Of a stretch of 64,000 nt of DNA, positions 63,851-64,000 are shown piece after piece. The notes beneath the pieces were generated by a model. The model was not told where the DNA came from, made no database searches, and saw only the letters and a program-made list of their open reading frames with translations. Each line of letters opens with the position of its first letter. Positions within the stretch are counted from its first letter, which is position 1. Position numbers and translations under genes: made by a program. The DNA is from Liopterus haemorrhoidalis (taxonomy: Eukaryota; Arthropoda; Insecta; Coleoptera; Dytiscidae), in NCBI GenBank assembly GCA_963971575.1, contig OZ020624.1, forward strand, positions 7,808,903-7,872,902. The letters run 5' to 3'.

Positions 63851-64000
63851 TTTAATAATAAATGCGTGAAAAATTGTTTAAAAACAAATACAAAACTCTC
63901 GCATAATACAATTTACACATGTAAAGATTATGTTGTAGTCTGGGCCGTCTAGGGCTTGACGTCATGCTCAGTCGTATTTACTCGGCAACCTTCGCGCTGT

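Overview
The window is AT-rich animal nuclear DNA, most likely from an insect with a large, repeat-laden genome. The reasons are two host gene fragments with GT-AG introns (a carboxylesterase and a trypsin-like serine protease), tRNA-derived SINE-like repeats, and a transposon mix typical of arthropods (mariner/Tc1, hAT, PIF/Harbinger, Helitron, CR1/Jockey and R1-clade LINEs). I cannot name the order or species. Prokaryotic features such as operons or ribosome binding sites do not apply.

Host genes. (1) The last coding exon of a trypsin-family serine protease lies at 16449-16622 (+); its other exons were not found upstream. (2) A secreted carboxylesterase (type-B, alpha/beta hydrolase) occupies the right third on the + strand. 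Five exons join in phase: 40926-40988 signal peptide, 49545-49682, 51919-52047, 57732-57897 with the oxyanion-hole HGGG, and 63016-63201 with the catalytic GESAG. The rest of the gene lies past 64000. Its four introns (8.6, 2.2, 5.7 and 5.1 kb) are packed with transposons. (3) A damaged duplicate of the esterase promoter and signal-peptide exon lies at about 23920-25390, broken by a deleted mariner. It also preserves the empty site of a hAT insertion found in the intact copy. (4) A coding-looking first exon sits on the - strand at 63720-63850.

Layout. 1-3.6 kb: LINE relics and a hAT end. 3.67-5.54 kb: a Tc1/mariner-superfamily element with about 105-bp inverted ends and an unusual DD81E transposase. 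6.2-16.4 kb: deleted mariner, hAT elements, repeat families here called X and Z, a SINE and a broken mariner. 16.4-25.4 kb: protease exon, nested hAT, LINE relics, an apparently intact DD41D mariner (20048-21356), a Helitron-like element with a nested Harbinger, and the esterase duplicate. 25.4-35.2 kb: nested hAT elements and MITEs, a G-rich minisatellite, an R1-clade LINE inside a TCTG microsatellite. 35.2-40.6 kb: a hAT carrying a near full-length LINE whose ORF1 and ORF2 are joined by a canonical -1 slippery site. 40.9-64 kb: the esterase gene with a Helitron, two Tc1 elements, a mariner, a Harbinger derivative and a 2.8-kb foldback element in its introns.

The strongest candidates for something new are the LINE frameshift junction (39163-39187), the DD81E element, the foldback element with 6-bp target duplications (60084-62862), the Z repeats with interchangeable tRNA-like modules, and the esterase promoter duplicate with its paralogous empty site. 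All coordinates and motifs were read by eye; family assignments rest on recognised motifs, not on searches.
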